From Odiellus spinosus (taxonomy: Eukaryota > Arthropoda > Arachnida > Opiliones > Phalangiidae): a stretch of DNA of 64,000 nt. The notes beneath the pieces were generated by a model. That model searched no databases, was not told the DNA's origin, and saw only the letters and a list, made by a program, of their open reading frames with translations. The translations under genes and the position numbers were made by a program. The stretch is from contig OY987234.1 in the NCBI GenBank assembly GCA_963920705.1, forward strand, positions 1,736,001 to 1,800,000, read 5' to 3'. How positions within the stretch are numbered: the stretch's first letter is position 1; each line of letters begins with the position of its first letter. Shown piece after piece: positions 25,839 through 37,378 of the stretch.

Positions 25839-26425
25839 AATTTCTGGATCTACACTTGGGAAATTTGTGGATCTACACTTGGGAAATTTGTGGATCTACA
25901 CTTGGGAAATTTGTGGATCTGCACTTGGGAAATTTGTGGATCTACACTTGGGAAATTTGTGGATCTACACTTGGGATATTTGTGGATCTACACTTGGGAA
26001 ATTTGTGGATCTACACTTGGGAAATTTGTGGATCTACACTTGGGAAATTTGTGGATCTGCACTTGGGAAATTTGTGGATCTGCAATTGGGAAATTTGTGG
26101 GTCTGCACTTGCAAAATTTGTGGATCTACACTTGGGATATTTGTGGATCTACATTTGGGAATTTTGTGGATCTACACTTGGGAAATTTGTGGATCTACAT
26201 TTGGGAAATTTGTGGATCTACACTTGGGAAATTTGTGGATCTACACTTGGGAAATTTGTGGGTCTACACTTGGGAAATTTGTGGATCTACACTTGGGAAA
26301 TTTGTGGATCTACACTTGGGAAATTTGGTGATCTACACTTGGGAAATTTGGTGATCTACACTTGGGAAATTTGTGGATCTACATTTGGGAAATTTGTGGA
26401 TCTACACTTGGGAAATTTGTGGATC
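25690..26425 (+). repeat. 736-bp tandem duplication, copy 1
   Basis: Repeats at 26426-27161 with a 736-bp (32x23) offset. Shared markers are ACTTAGGAAAT, two GGGATATTTG monomers, GCAATTGGG, GTGGGTCTGCAC, ACTTGCAAAAT and GGGAATTTTG. The GTGGGTCTGCAC monomer is restricted to this pair. Confidence 0.83.
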
Positions 26426-27161
26426 TACACTTGGGAAATTTGTGGATCTGCACTTGGGAAATTTGTGGATCTGCACTTAGGAAATTTGTGGATCTACACT
26501 TGGGAAATTTGTGGATCTACACTTGGGATATTTGTGGATCTACACTTGGGAAATTTGAGGGTCTACACTTGGGAAATTTCTGGATCTACACTTGGGAAAT
26601 TTGTGGATCTACACTTGGGAAATTTGTGGATCTACACTTGGGAAATTTGTGGATCTGCACTTGGGAAATTTGTGGATCTACACTTGGGAAATTTGTGGAT
26701 CTACACTTGGGATATTTGTGGATCTACACTTGGGAAATTTGTGGATCTACACTTGGGAAATTTGTGGATCTACACTTGGGAAATTTGTGGATCTGCACTT
26801 GGGAAATTTGTGGATCTGCAATTGGGAAATTTGTGGGTCTGCACTTGCAAAATTTGTGGATCTACACTTGGGATATTTGTGGATCTACATTTGGGAATTT
26901 TGTGGATCTACACTTGGGAAATTTGTGGATCTACATTTGGGAAATTTGTGGATCTACACTTGGGAAATTTGTGGATCTACACTTGGGAAATTTGTGGGTC
27001 TACACTTGGGAAATTTGTGGATCTACACTTGGGAAATTTGTGGATCTACACTTGGGAAATTTGGTGATCTACACTTGGGAAATTTGGTGATCTACACTTG
27101 GGAAATTTGTGGATCTACATTTGGGAAATTTGTGGATCTACACTTGGGAAATTTGTGGATC
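26426..27161 (+). repeat. 736-bp tandem duplication, copy 2
   Basis: Partner of 25690-26425. It is also the left part of the 2276-bp duplication, but the later copy of that unit (about 29107) has GTGGATCTGCAC in place of GTGGGTCTGCAC. Confidence 0.83.
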
Positions 27162-28587
27162 TACACTTGGAAAATTAGTGGATCTACATTTGGGAAATTT
27201 GTGGATCTACACTTGGGAAATATGTGGATCTACACTTGGGAAATTTGGTGATCTACACTTGGGAAATTTGTGGATCTACATTTGGGAAATTTGTGGATCT
27301 GCACTTGGCAAATTTTTGAATCTGCACTTGGGAAATTTGTGGATCTGCACTTGGGAAATTTGTGGATCTGCACTTGGGAAATTTGTGGATCTGCACTTTT
27401 GAAATTTGTGGATCTGCACATGGGAAATTTGTGGATCTACAATTTGGAAATTTGTGGACCTACATTTGGGAAATTTGTGGATCTACACTTGGGAAATTTG
27501 TGGATCTACACTTGGGAAATTTGTGGATCTACACTTGGGAAATTTGTGGATCTACACTTGGGAAATTTGTGGATCTACATTTGGGAAATTTTTGGATCTA
27601 CACTTGGGAAATTTGTGGATCTACACTTGGGAAATTTGTGGATCTGCACTTGGGAAATTTGTGGATCTGCACTTAGGAAATTTGTGGATCTACACTTGGG
27701 AAATTTGTGGATCTACACTTGGGATATTTGTGGATCTACACTTGGGAAATTTGAGGGTCTACACTTGGGAAATTTCTGGATCTACACTTGGGAAATTTGT
27801 GGATCTACACTTGGGAAATTTGGTGATCTACTTTTGGGAAATTTGGTGATCTACACTTAGGAAATTTGTGGATCTACATTTGGGAAATTTGTGGATCTAC
27901 ACTTGGGAAATTTGTGGATCTACACTTGGAAAATTTGTGGATCTACATTTGGGAATTTGTGGATCTACACTTGGGAAATATGTGGATCTACACTTGGGAA
28001 ATTTGGTGATCTACACTTGGGAAATTTGTGGATCTACACTTGGGAAATTTGTGGATCTACACTTGGGAACTTTGTGGATCTGCACTTGGGAACTTTGTGG
28101 ATCTGCACTTGGGAAAATTGTGGATCTGCACTTGGCAAATTTGTGAATCTGCACTTGGGAAATTTGTGGATCTGCACTTGGGAAATTTGTGGATCTGCAC
28201 TTGGGAAATTTGTGGATCTGCACTTTTGAAATTTGTGGATCTGCACATGGGAAATTTGTGGATCTACAATTGGGAAATTTGTGGACCTACATTTGGGAAA
28301 TTTGTGGATCTACACTTGGGAAATTTGTGGATCTACACTTGGGAAATTTGTGGATCTGCACTTGGGAAATTTGTGGATCTACACTTGGGAAATTTGTGGA
28401 TCTACATTTGGGAAATTTTTGGATCTACACTTGGGAAATTTGTGGATCTACACTTGGGATATTTGTGGATCTACACTTGGGAAATTTGTGGATCTACACT
28501 TGGGAAATTTGTGGATCTACACTTGGGAAATTTGTGGATCTGCACTTGGGAAATTTGTGGATCTGCAATTGGGAAATTTGTGGATCT
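26440..28587 (+). repeat. 2276-bp-spaced duplication, copy 1
   Basis: Collinear with 28716-30863 at spacing 2276 (99x23-1). A 22-bp monomer of a separate class (ACATTTGGGAATTTGTGG) is at 27945 and recurs at 30221, exactly 2276 bp on. Other shared rare variants are GAAAATTAGTGG (about 27171 and 29447), ACAATTTGGAAAT (about 27440 and 29716) and CTACTTTTGGG (about 27830 and 30106). Confidence 0.88.
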
Positions 28588-28715
28588 GCACTTGGGAAAT
28601 TTGTGGATCTGCACTTGGGAAATTTGTGGATCTACACTTGGGAAAATTGTGGATCTACATTTGGGAAATTTTTGGATCTACACTTGGGAAATTTGTGGAT
28701 CTACACTTGGGAAAT

Positions 28716-30863
28716 TTGTGGATCTGCACTTGGGAAATTTGTGGATCTGCACTTAGGAAATTTGTGGATCTACACTTGGGAAATTTGTGGATCTACACTT
28801 GGGATATTTGTGGATCTACACTTGGGAAATTTGAGGGTCTACACTTGGGAAATTTCTGGATCTACACTTGGGAAATTTGTGGATCTACACTTGGGAAATT
28901 TGTGGATCTACACTTGGGAAATTTGTGGATCTGCACTTGGGAAATTTGTGGATCTACACTTGGGAAATTTGTGGATCTACACTTGGGATATTTGTGGATC
29001 TACACTTGGGAAATTTGTGGATCTACACTTGGGAAATTTGTGGATCTACACTTGGGAAATTTGTGGATCTGCACTTGGGAAATTTGTGGATCTGCAATTG
29101 GGAAATTTGTGGATCTGCACTTGCAAAATTTGTGGATCTACACTTGGGATATTTGTGGATCTACATTTGGGAATTTTGTGGATCTACACTTGGGAAATTT
29201 GTGGATCTACATTTGGGAAATTTGTGGATCTACACTTGGGAAATTTGTGGATCTACACTTGGGAAATTTGTGGGTCTACACTTGGGAAATTTGTGGATCT
29301 ACACTTGGGAAATTTGTGGATCTACACTTGGGAAATTTGGTGATCTACACTTGGGAAATTTGGTGATCTACACTTGGGAAATTTGTGGATCTACATTTGG
29401 GAAATTTGTGGATCTACACTTGGGAAATTTGTGGATCTACACTTGGAAAATTAGTGGATCTACATTTGGGAAATTTGTGGATCTACACTTGGGAAATATG
29501 TGGATCTACACTTGGGAAATTTGGTGATCTACACTTGGGAAATTTGTGGATCTACATTTGGGAAATTTGTGGATCTGCACTTGGCAAATTTTTGAATCTG
29601 CACTTGGGAAATTTGTGGATCTGCACTTGGGAAATTTGTGGATCTGCACTTGGGAAATTTGTGGATCTGCACTTTTGAAATTTGTGGATCTGCACATGGG
29701 AAATTTGTGGATCTACAATTTGGAAATTTGTGGACCTACATTTGGGAAATTTGTGGATCTACACTTGGGAAATTTGTGGATCTACACTTGGGAAATTTGT
29801 GGATCTACACTTGGGAAATTTGTGGATCTACACTTGGGAAATTTGTGGATCTACATTTGGGAAATTTTTGGATCTACACTTGGGAAATTTGTGGATCTAC
29901 ACTTGGGAAATTTGTGGATCTGCACTTGGGAAATTTGTGGATCTGCACTTAGGAAATTTGTGGATCTACACTTGGGAAATTTGTGGATCTACACTTGGGA
30001 TATTTGTGGATCTACACTTGGGAAATTTGAGGGTCTACACTTGGGAAATTTCTGGATCTACACTTGGGAAATTTGTGGATCTACACTTGGGAAATTTGGT
30101 GATCTACTTTTGGGAAATTTGGTGATCTACACTTAGGAAATTTGTGGATCTACATTTGGGAAATTTGTGGATCTACACTTGGGAAATTTGTGGATCTACA
30201 CTTGGAAAATTTGTGGATCTACATTTGGGAATTTGTGGATCTACACTTGGGAAATATGTGGATCTACACTTGGGAAATTTGGTGATCTACACTTGGGAAA
30301 TTTGTGGATCTACACTTGGGAAATTTGTGGATCTACACTTGGGAACTTTGTGGATCTGCACTTGGGAACTTTGTGGATCTGCACTTGGGAAAATTGTGGA
30401 TCTGCACTTGGCAAATTTGTGAATCTGCACTTGGGAAATTTGTGGATCTGCACTTGGGAAATTTGTGGATCTGCACTTGGGAAATTTGTGGATCTGCACT
30501 TTTGAAATTTGTGGATCTGCACATGGGAAATTTGTGGATCTACAATTGGGAAATTTGTGGACCTACATTTGGGAAATTTGTGGATCTACACTTGGGAAAT
30601 TTGTGGATCTACACTTGGGAAATTTGTGGATCTGCACTTGGGAAATTTGTGGATCTACACTTGGGAAATTTGTGGATCTACATTTGGGAAATTTTTGGAT
30701 CTACACTTGGGAAATTTGTGGATCTACACTTGGGATATTTGTGGATCTACACTTGGGAAATTTGTGGATCTACACTTGGGAAATTTGTGGATCTACACTT
30801 GGGAAATTTGTGGATCTGCACTTGGGAAATTTGTGGATCTGCAATTGGGAAATTTGTGGATCT
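28716..30863 (+). repeat. 2276-bp-spaced duplication, copy 2
   Basis: Partner of 26440-28587. The 128 bp just before it (28588-28715) match about 25576-25703 instead (GGGAAAATTGTGGATCTAC, then TTTTTGG) at offset 3012. Copy 2 therefore joins onto an older arrangement from which the 736-bp duplication is missing. Confidence 0.85.
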
Positions 30864-31544
30864 GCACTTGCAAAATTTGTGGATCTACACTTGGGAAATT
30901 TGTGGATCTACATTTGGGAATTTTGTGGATCTACACTTGGGAAATTTGTGGATCTACATTTGGGAAATTTGTGGATCTACACTTGGGAAATTTGTGGATC
31001 TACACTTGGGAAATTTGTGGGTCTACACTTGGGAAATTTGTGGATCTACACTTGGGAAATTTGTGGATCTACACTTGGGAAATTTGGTGATCTACACTTG
31101 GGAAATTTGGTGATCTACACTTGGGAAATTTGTGGATCTACATTTGGGAAATTTGTGGATCTACACTTGGGAAATTTGTGGATCTACACTTGGAAAATTT
31201 GTGGATCTACATTTGGGAAATTTGTGGATCTACACTTGGGAAATATGTGGATCTACACTTGGGAAATTTGGTGATCTACACTTGGGAAATTTGTGGATCT
31301 ACATTTGGGAAATTTGTGGATCTGCACTTGGCAAATTTTTGAATCTGCACTTGGGAAATTTGTGGATCTGCACTTGGGAAATGTGTGGATCTGCACTTGG
31401 GAAATTTGTGGATCTGCACTTTTGAAATTTGTGGATCTGCACATGGGAAATTTGTGGATCTACAATTGGGAAATTTGTGGACCTACATTTGGGAAATTTG
31501 TGGATCTACACTTGGGAAATTTGTGGATCTACACTTGGGAAATT
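30864..31544 (+). repeat. 1747-bp-spaced relative of 29.1-29.8 kb
   Basis: From about 31100 this stretch follows 29350-30060 at spacing 1747 (76x23-1), through the TTTTTGAATCTGC monomer at about 31335, ACTTTTGAAAT, GCACATGGG and GGACCTACAT. A private GGGAAATGTGTGG monomer is at about 31377. Confidence 0.75.
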
Positions 31545-32579
31545 TGTGGATCTGCACTTGGGAAATTTGTGGATCTACACTTGGGAAATTTGTGGATCTA
31601 CATTTGGGAAATTTTTGGATCTACACTTGGGAAATTTGTGGATCTTCACTTTGGAAATTTGTGGATCTGCACTTGGGAAATTTGTGGATCTGCACTTAGG
31701 AAATTTGTGGATCTACACTTGGGAAATTTGTGGATCTACACTTGGGATATTTGTGGATCTACACTTGGGAAATTTGAGGGTCTACACTTGGGAAATTTCT
31801 GGATCTACACTTGGGAAATTTGTGGATCTACACTTGGGAAATTTGTGGATCTAAACTTGGGAAATTTGTGGATCTGCACTTTGGAAATTTGTGGATCTAC
31901 ACTTGGGAAATTTGTGGATCTACACTTGGGATATTTGTGGATCTACACTTGGGAAATTTGTGGATCTACATTTGGGAAATTTGTGGATCTACACTTGGGA
32001 AATTTGTGTATCTACACTTTAGAAATTTGTGGATCTGCACTTGGGAAATTTGTGGATCTGCACTTGGGAAATTTGTGGATCTGCACTTGCAAAATTTGTG
32101 GATCTACACTTGGGAAATTTGTGGATCTACACTTGGGAAATTTGTGGATCTACATTTGGGAAATTTGTGGATCTACACTTGGGAAATTTGTGGATCTACA
32201 CTTGGGAAATTTTTGGGTCTACACTTGGGAAATTTGTGGATCTACACTTGGGAAATTTGTGCATCTATACTTGGGAAATTTGGTGATCTACACTTGGGAA
32301 ATTTGGTGATCTACTTTTGGGAAATTTGTGGATCTACATTTGGGAAATTTGTGGATCTACACTTGGGAAATTTGTGGATCTACACTTGGAAAATTTGTGG
32401 ATCTACATTTGGGAAATTTGTGGATCTACACTTGGGAAATATGTGGATCTACACTTGGGAAATTTGGTGATCTACACTTGGGAAATTTGTGGATCTACAT
32501 TTGGGAAATTTGTGGATCTACACTTGGGAAATTTGTGGATCTACACTTGGAAAATTTGTGGATCTACATTTGGGAAATT
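31545..32579 (+). repeat. 1035-bp tandem duplication, copy 1
   Basis: A clean tandem duplication of 45x23 bp with 32580-33614. Shared rare variants are GATCTTCACTTTGG (about 31643 and 32678), GATCTAAAC (about 31850 and 32885), CACTTTAGAAAT (about 32018 and 33053), GTGCATCTATAC (about 32262 and 33297) and CTACTTTTGGG. Confidence 0.92.
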
Positions 32580-33614
32580 TGTGGATCTGCACTTGGGAAA
32601 TTTGTGGATCTACACTTGGGAAATTTGTGGATCTACATTTGGGAAATTTTTGGATCTACACTTGGGAAATTTGTGGATCTTCACTTTGGAAATTTGTGGA
32701 TCTGCACTTGGGAAATTTGTGGATCTGCACTTAGGAAATTTGTGGATCTACACTTGGGAAATTTGTGGATCTACACTTGGGATATTTGTGGATCTACACT
32801 TGGGAAATTTGAGGGTCTACACTTGGGAAATTTCTGGATCTACACTTGGGAAATTTGTGGATCTACACTTGGGAAATTTGTGGATCTAAACTTGGGAAAT
32901 TTGTGGATCTGCACTTTGGAAATTTGTGGATCTACACTTGGGAAATTTGTGGATCTACACTTGGGATATTTGTGGATCTACACTTGGGAAATTTGTGGAT
33001 CTACATTTGGGAAATTTGTGGATCTACACTTGGGAAATTTGTGTATCTACACTTTAGAAATTTGTGGATCTGCACTTGGGAAATTTGTGGATCTGCACTT
33101 GGGAAATTTGTGGATCTGCACTTGCAAAATTTGTGGATCTACACTTGGGAAATTTGTGGATCTACACTTGGGAAATTTGTGGATCTACATTTGGGAAATT
33201 TGTGGATCTACACTTGGGAAATTTGTGGATCTACACTTGGGAAATTTTTGGGTCTACACTTGGGAAATTTGTGGATCTACACTTGGGAAATTTGTGCATC
33301 TATACTTGGGAAATTTGGTGATCTACACTTGGGAAATTTGGTGATCTACTTTTGGGAAATTTGTGGATCTACATTTGGGAAATTTGTGGATCTACACTTG
33401 GGAAATTTGTGGATCTACACTTGGAAAATTTGTGGATCTACATTTGGGAAATTTGTGGATCTACACTTGGGAAATATGTGGATCTACACTTGGGAAATTT
33501 GGTGATCTACACTTGGGAAATTTGTGGATCTACATTTGGGAAATTTGTGGATCTACACTTGGGAAATTTGTGGATCTACACTTGGAAAATTTGTGGATCT
33601 ACATTTGGGAAATT
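32580..33614 (+). repeat. 1035-bp tandem duplication, copy 2
   Basis: Partner of 31545-32579, matching at every rare variant I checked. After 33614 the sequence passes into GGGAAATATG, GGGAACTTTG, GGGAAAATTG and TTGGCAAATT monomers. Confidence 0.92.
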
Positions 33615-33869
33615 TGTGGATCTACACTTGGGAAATATGTGGATCTACACTTGGGAACTTTGTGGATCTGCACTTGGGAAAATTGTGGATCTGCACTTGG
33701 CAAATTTGTGAATCTGCACTTGGGAAATTTGTGGATCTGCACTTGGGAAATTTGTGGATCTGCACTTGGGAAATTTGTGGATCTGCACTTTTGAAATTTG
33801 TGGATCTGCACATGGGAAATTTGTGGATCTACACTTGGGAAATTTGTGGATCTACACTTGGGAAATTTG

Positions 33870-35479
33870 TGGATCTGCACTTGGGAAATTTATGGATCTA
33901 CACTTGGGAAATTTGTGGATCTACATTTGGGAAATTTTTGGATCTACACTTAGGAAATTTGTGGATCTACACTTGGGAAATTTGTGGATCTGCACTTGGG
34001 AAATTTGTGGATCTGCACTTAGGAGATTTGTGGATCTACACTTGGGAAATTTGTGGATCTACACTTGGGATATTTGTGGATCTACACTTGGGAAATTTGA
34101 GGGTCTACACTTGGGAAATTTGTGGATCTACACTTGGGAAATTTGTGGATCTACACTTGGGAAATTTGTGGATCTACACTTGGGAAATTTGTGGATCTCC
34201 ACTTGGGAAATTTGTGGATCTACACTTGGGAAATTTGTGGATCTACACTTGGGATATTTGTGGATCTACACATGGGAAATTTGAGGGTCTACACTTGGGA
34301 AATTTCTGGATCTACACTTGGGAAATTTGTGGATCTGCACTTGGGAAATTTGTGGATCTGCACTTGGGAAATTTGTGGATCTGCACTTGGAAAATTTGTG
34401 GATCTACACTTGGGAAATTTGTGGATCTACATTTGGGAATTTTGTGGATCTACACTTGGGAAATTTGTGGATCTACATTTGGGAAATTTGTGGATCTACA
34501 CTTGGGAAATTTGTGGATCTACACTTGGGAAATTTGTGGATCTGCACTTGGGAAATTTGTGGATCTACACTTGGGAAATTTGTGGATCTACATTTGGGAA
34601 ATTTTTGGATCTACACTTGGGAAATTTGTGGATCTACACTTTGGAAATTTGTGGATCTGCACCCTGGAAATTTGTGGATCTGCACTTAGGAAATTTGTGG
34701 ATCTACACTTGGGAAATTTGTGGATCTACACTTGGGATATTTGTGGATCTACACTTGGGAAATTTGAGGGTCTACACTTGGGAAATTTCTGGATCTACAC
34801 TTGGGAAATTTGTGGATCTACACTTGGGAAATTTGTGGATCTACACTTGGGAAATTTGTGGATCTGCACTTTGGAAATTTGTGGATCTACACTTGGGAAA
34901 TTTGTGGATCTACACTTGGGATATTTGTGGATCTACACTTGGGAAATTTGTGGATCTACATTTGGGAAATTTGTGGATCTACACTTGGGAAATTTGTGTA
35001 TCTACACTTGGGAAATTTGTGGATCTGCACTTGGGAAATTTGTGGATCTGCACTTGGGAAATTTGTGGATCTGCACTTGCAAAATTTGTGGATCTACACT
35101 TGGGAAATTTGTGGATCTACATTTGGGAATTTTGTGGATCTACACTTGGGAAATTTGTGGATCTACATTTGGGAAATTTGTGGATCTACACTTGGGAAAT
35201 TTGTGGATCTACACTTGGGAAATTTTTGGGTCTACACTTGGGAAATTTGTGGATCTACACTTGGGAAATTTGTGCATCTACACTTGGGAAATTTGGTGAT
35301 CTACACTTGGGAAATTTGGTGATCTACTTTTGGGAAATTTGTGGATCTACATTTGGGAAATTTGTGGATCTACACTTGGGAAATTTGTGGATCTACACTT
35401 GGGAAATTTGTGGATCTACACTTGGAAAATTTGTGGATCTACATTTGGGAAATTTGTGGATCTACACTTGGGAAATATG
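33870..35479 (+). repeat. 1610-bp tandem duplication, copy 1
   Basis: Tandem copy of 70x23 bp, repeated from 35480. Shared rare variants are TTTATGGATC (33890 and 35500), ACTTAGGAGATTTG, GATCTCCAC, GCACCCTGG (34660 and 36270), GTGCATCTAC and CTACTTTTGGG. A private GCACATGGG-like change (ACACATGGG before GAGGG) is at about 34270. A related unit recurs at 47.8-51.6 kb. Confidence 0.9.
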
Positions 35480-36995
35480 TGGATCTGCACTTGGGAAATT
35501 TATGGATCTACACTTGGGAAATTTGTGGATCTACATTTGGGAAATTTTTGGATCTACACTTAGGAAATTTGTGGATCTACACTTGGGAAATTTGTGGATC
35601 TGCACTTGGGAAATTTGTGGATCTGCACTTAGGAGATTTGTGGATCTACACTTGGGAAATTTGTGGATCTACACTTGGGATATTTGTGGATCTACACTTG
35701 GGAAATTTGAGGGTCTACACTTGGGAAATTTGTGGATCTACACTTGGGAAATTTGTGGATCTACACTTGGGAAATTTGTGGATCTACACTTGGGAAATTT
35801 GTGGATCTCCACTTGGGAAATTTGTGGATCTACACTTGGGAAATTTGTGGATCTACACTTGGGATATTTGTGGATCTACACTTGGGAAATTTGAGGGTCT
35901 ACACTTGGGAAATTTCTGGATCTACACTTGGGAAATTTGTGGATCTGCACTTGGGAAATTTGTGGATCTGCACTTGGGAAATTTGTGGATCTGCACTTGG
36001 AAAATTTGTGGATCTACACTTGGGAAATTTGTGGATCTACATTTGGGAATTTTGTGGATATACACTTGGGAAATTTGTGGATCTACATTTGGGAAATTTG
36101 TGGATCTACACTTGGGAAATTTGTGGATCTACACTTGGGAAATTTGTGGATCTGCACTTGGGAAATTTGTGGATCTACACTTGGGAAATTTGTGGATCTA
36201 CATTTGGGAAATTTTTGGATCTACACTTGGGAAATTTGTGGATCTACACTTTGGAAATTTGTGGATCTGCACCCTGGAAATTTGTGGATCTGCACTTAGG
36301 AAATTTGTGGATCTACACTTGGGAAATTTGTGGATCTACACTTGGGATATTTGTGGATCTACACTTGGGAAATTTGAGGGTCTACACTTGGGAAATTTCT
36401 GGATCTACACTTGGGAAATTTGTGGATCTACACTTGGGAAATTTGTGGATCTACACTTGGGAAATTTGTGGATCTGCACTTTGGAAATTTGTGGATCTAC
36501 ACTTGGGAAATTTGTGGATCTACACTTGGGATATTTGTGGATCTACACTTGGGAAATTTGTGGATCTACATTTGGGAAATTTGTGGATCTACACTTGGGA
36601 AATTTGTGTATCTACACTTGGGAAATTTGTGGATCTGCACTTGGGAAATTTGTGGATCTGCACTTGGGAAATTTGTGGATCTGCACTTGCAAAATTTGTG
36701 GATCTACACTTGGGAAATTTGTGGATCTACATTTGGGAATTTTGTGGATCTACACTTGGGAAATTTGTGGATCTACATTTGGGAAATTTGTGGATCTACA
36801 CTTGGGAAATTTGTGGATCTACACTTGGGAAATTTTTGGGTCTACACTTGGGAAATTTGTGGATCTACACTTGGGAAATTTGTGCATCTACACTTGGGAA
36901 ATTTGGTGATCTACACTTGGGAAATTTGGTGATCTACTTTTGGGAAATTTGTGGATCTACATTTGGGAAATTTGTGGATCTACACTTGGGAAATT
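35480..36995 (+). repeat. 1610-bp tandem duplication, copy 2
   Basis: Partner of 33870-35479, one monomer shorter near its right end: the ACTTGGAAAAT monomer is at about 37008 where 37031 would be expected. A private GGATATACAC monomer is at about 36056. Confidence 0.9.
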
Positions 36996-37240
36996 TGTGG
37001 ATCTACACTTGGAAAATTTGTGGATCTACATTTGGGAAATTTGTGGATCTACACTTGGGAAATATGTGGATCTACACTTGGGTAATTTGGTGATCTACAC
37101 TTGGGAAATTTGTGGATCTACATTTGGGAAATTTGTGGATCTACACTTGGGAAATTTGTGGATCTACACTTGGAAAATTTGTGGATCTACATTTGGGAAA
37201 TTTGTGGATCTACACTTGGGAAATATGTGGATCTACACTT

Positions 37241-37309
37241 GGGAACTTTGTGGATCTGCACTTGGGAAAATTGTGGATCTGCACTTGGCAAATTTGTGGA
37301 TCTGCACTT
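37241..37309 (+). repeat. 69-bp three-monomer duplication, copy 1
   Basis: Three monomers with the ordered variants GGGAACTTTG, GGGAAAATTG and TTGGCAAATT are repeated at once at 37310-37378. Elsewhere in the window this trio normally occurs once per cassette. This is the smallest clear unit duplication I found. It sits beside a 7-monomer (161-bp) repeat (36940-37100 against 37101-37261). Confidence 0.9.
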
Positions 37310-37378
37310 GGGAACTTTGTGGATCTGCACTTGGGAAAATTGTGGATCTGCACTTGGCAAATTTGTGAATCTGCACTT
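37310..37378 (+). repeat. 69-bp three-monomer duplication, copy 2
   Basis: Partner of 37241-37309. It ends with GTGAATCTGC as in the usual cassette, whereas copy 1 ends with GTGGATCTGC. Confidence 0.9.

Noticed and set aside
33524-35299. 591-codon + strand open frame (and many others of 200-590 codons)
   Set aside because: It translates only to the repeating 23-residue cycle, which the stop-free 23-nt monomer forces in all frames. It has no defined start context, no codon-position bias, and equivalent overlapping frames in the other two phases. It is not a gene.
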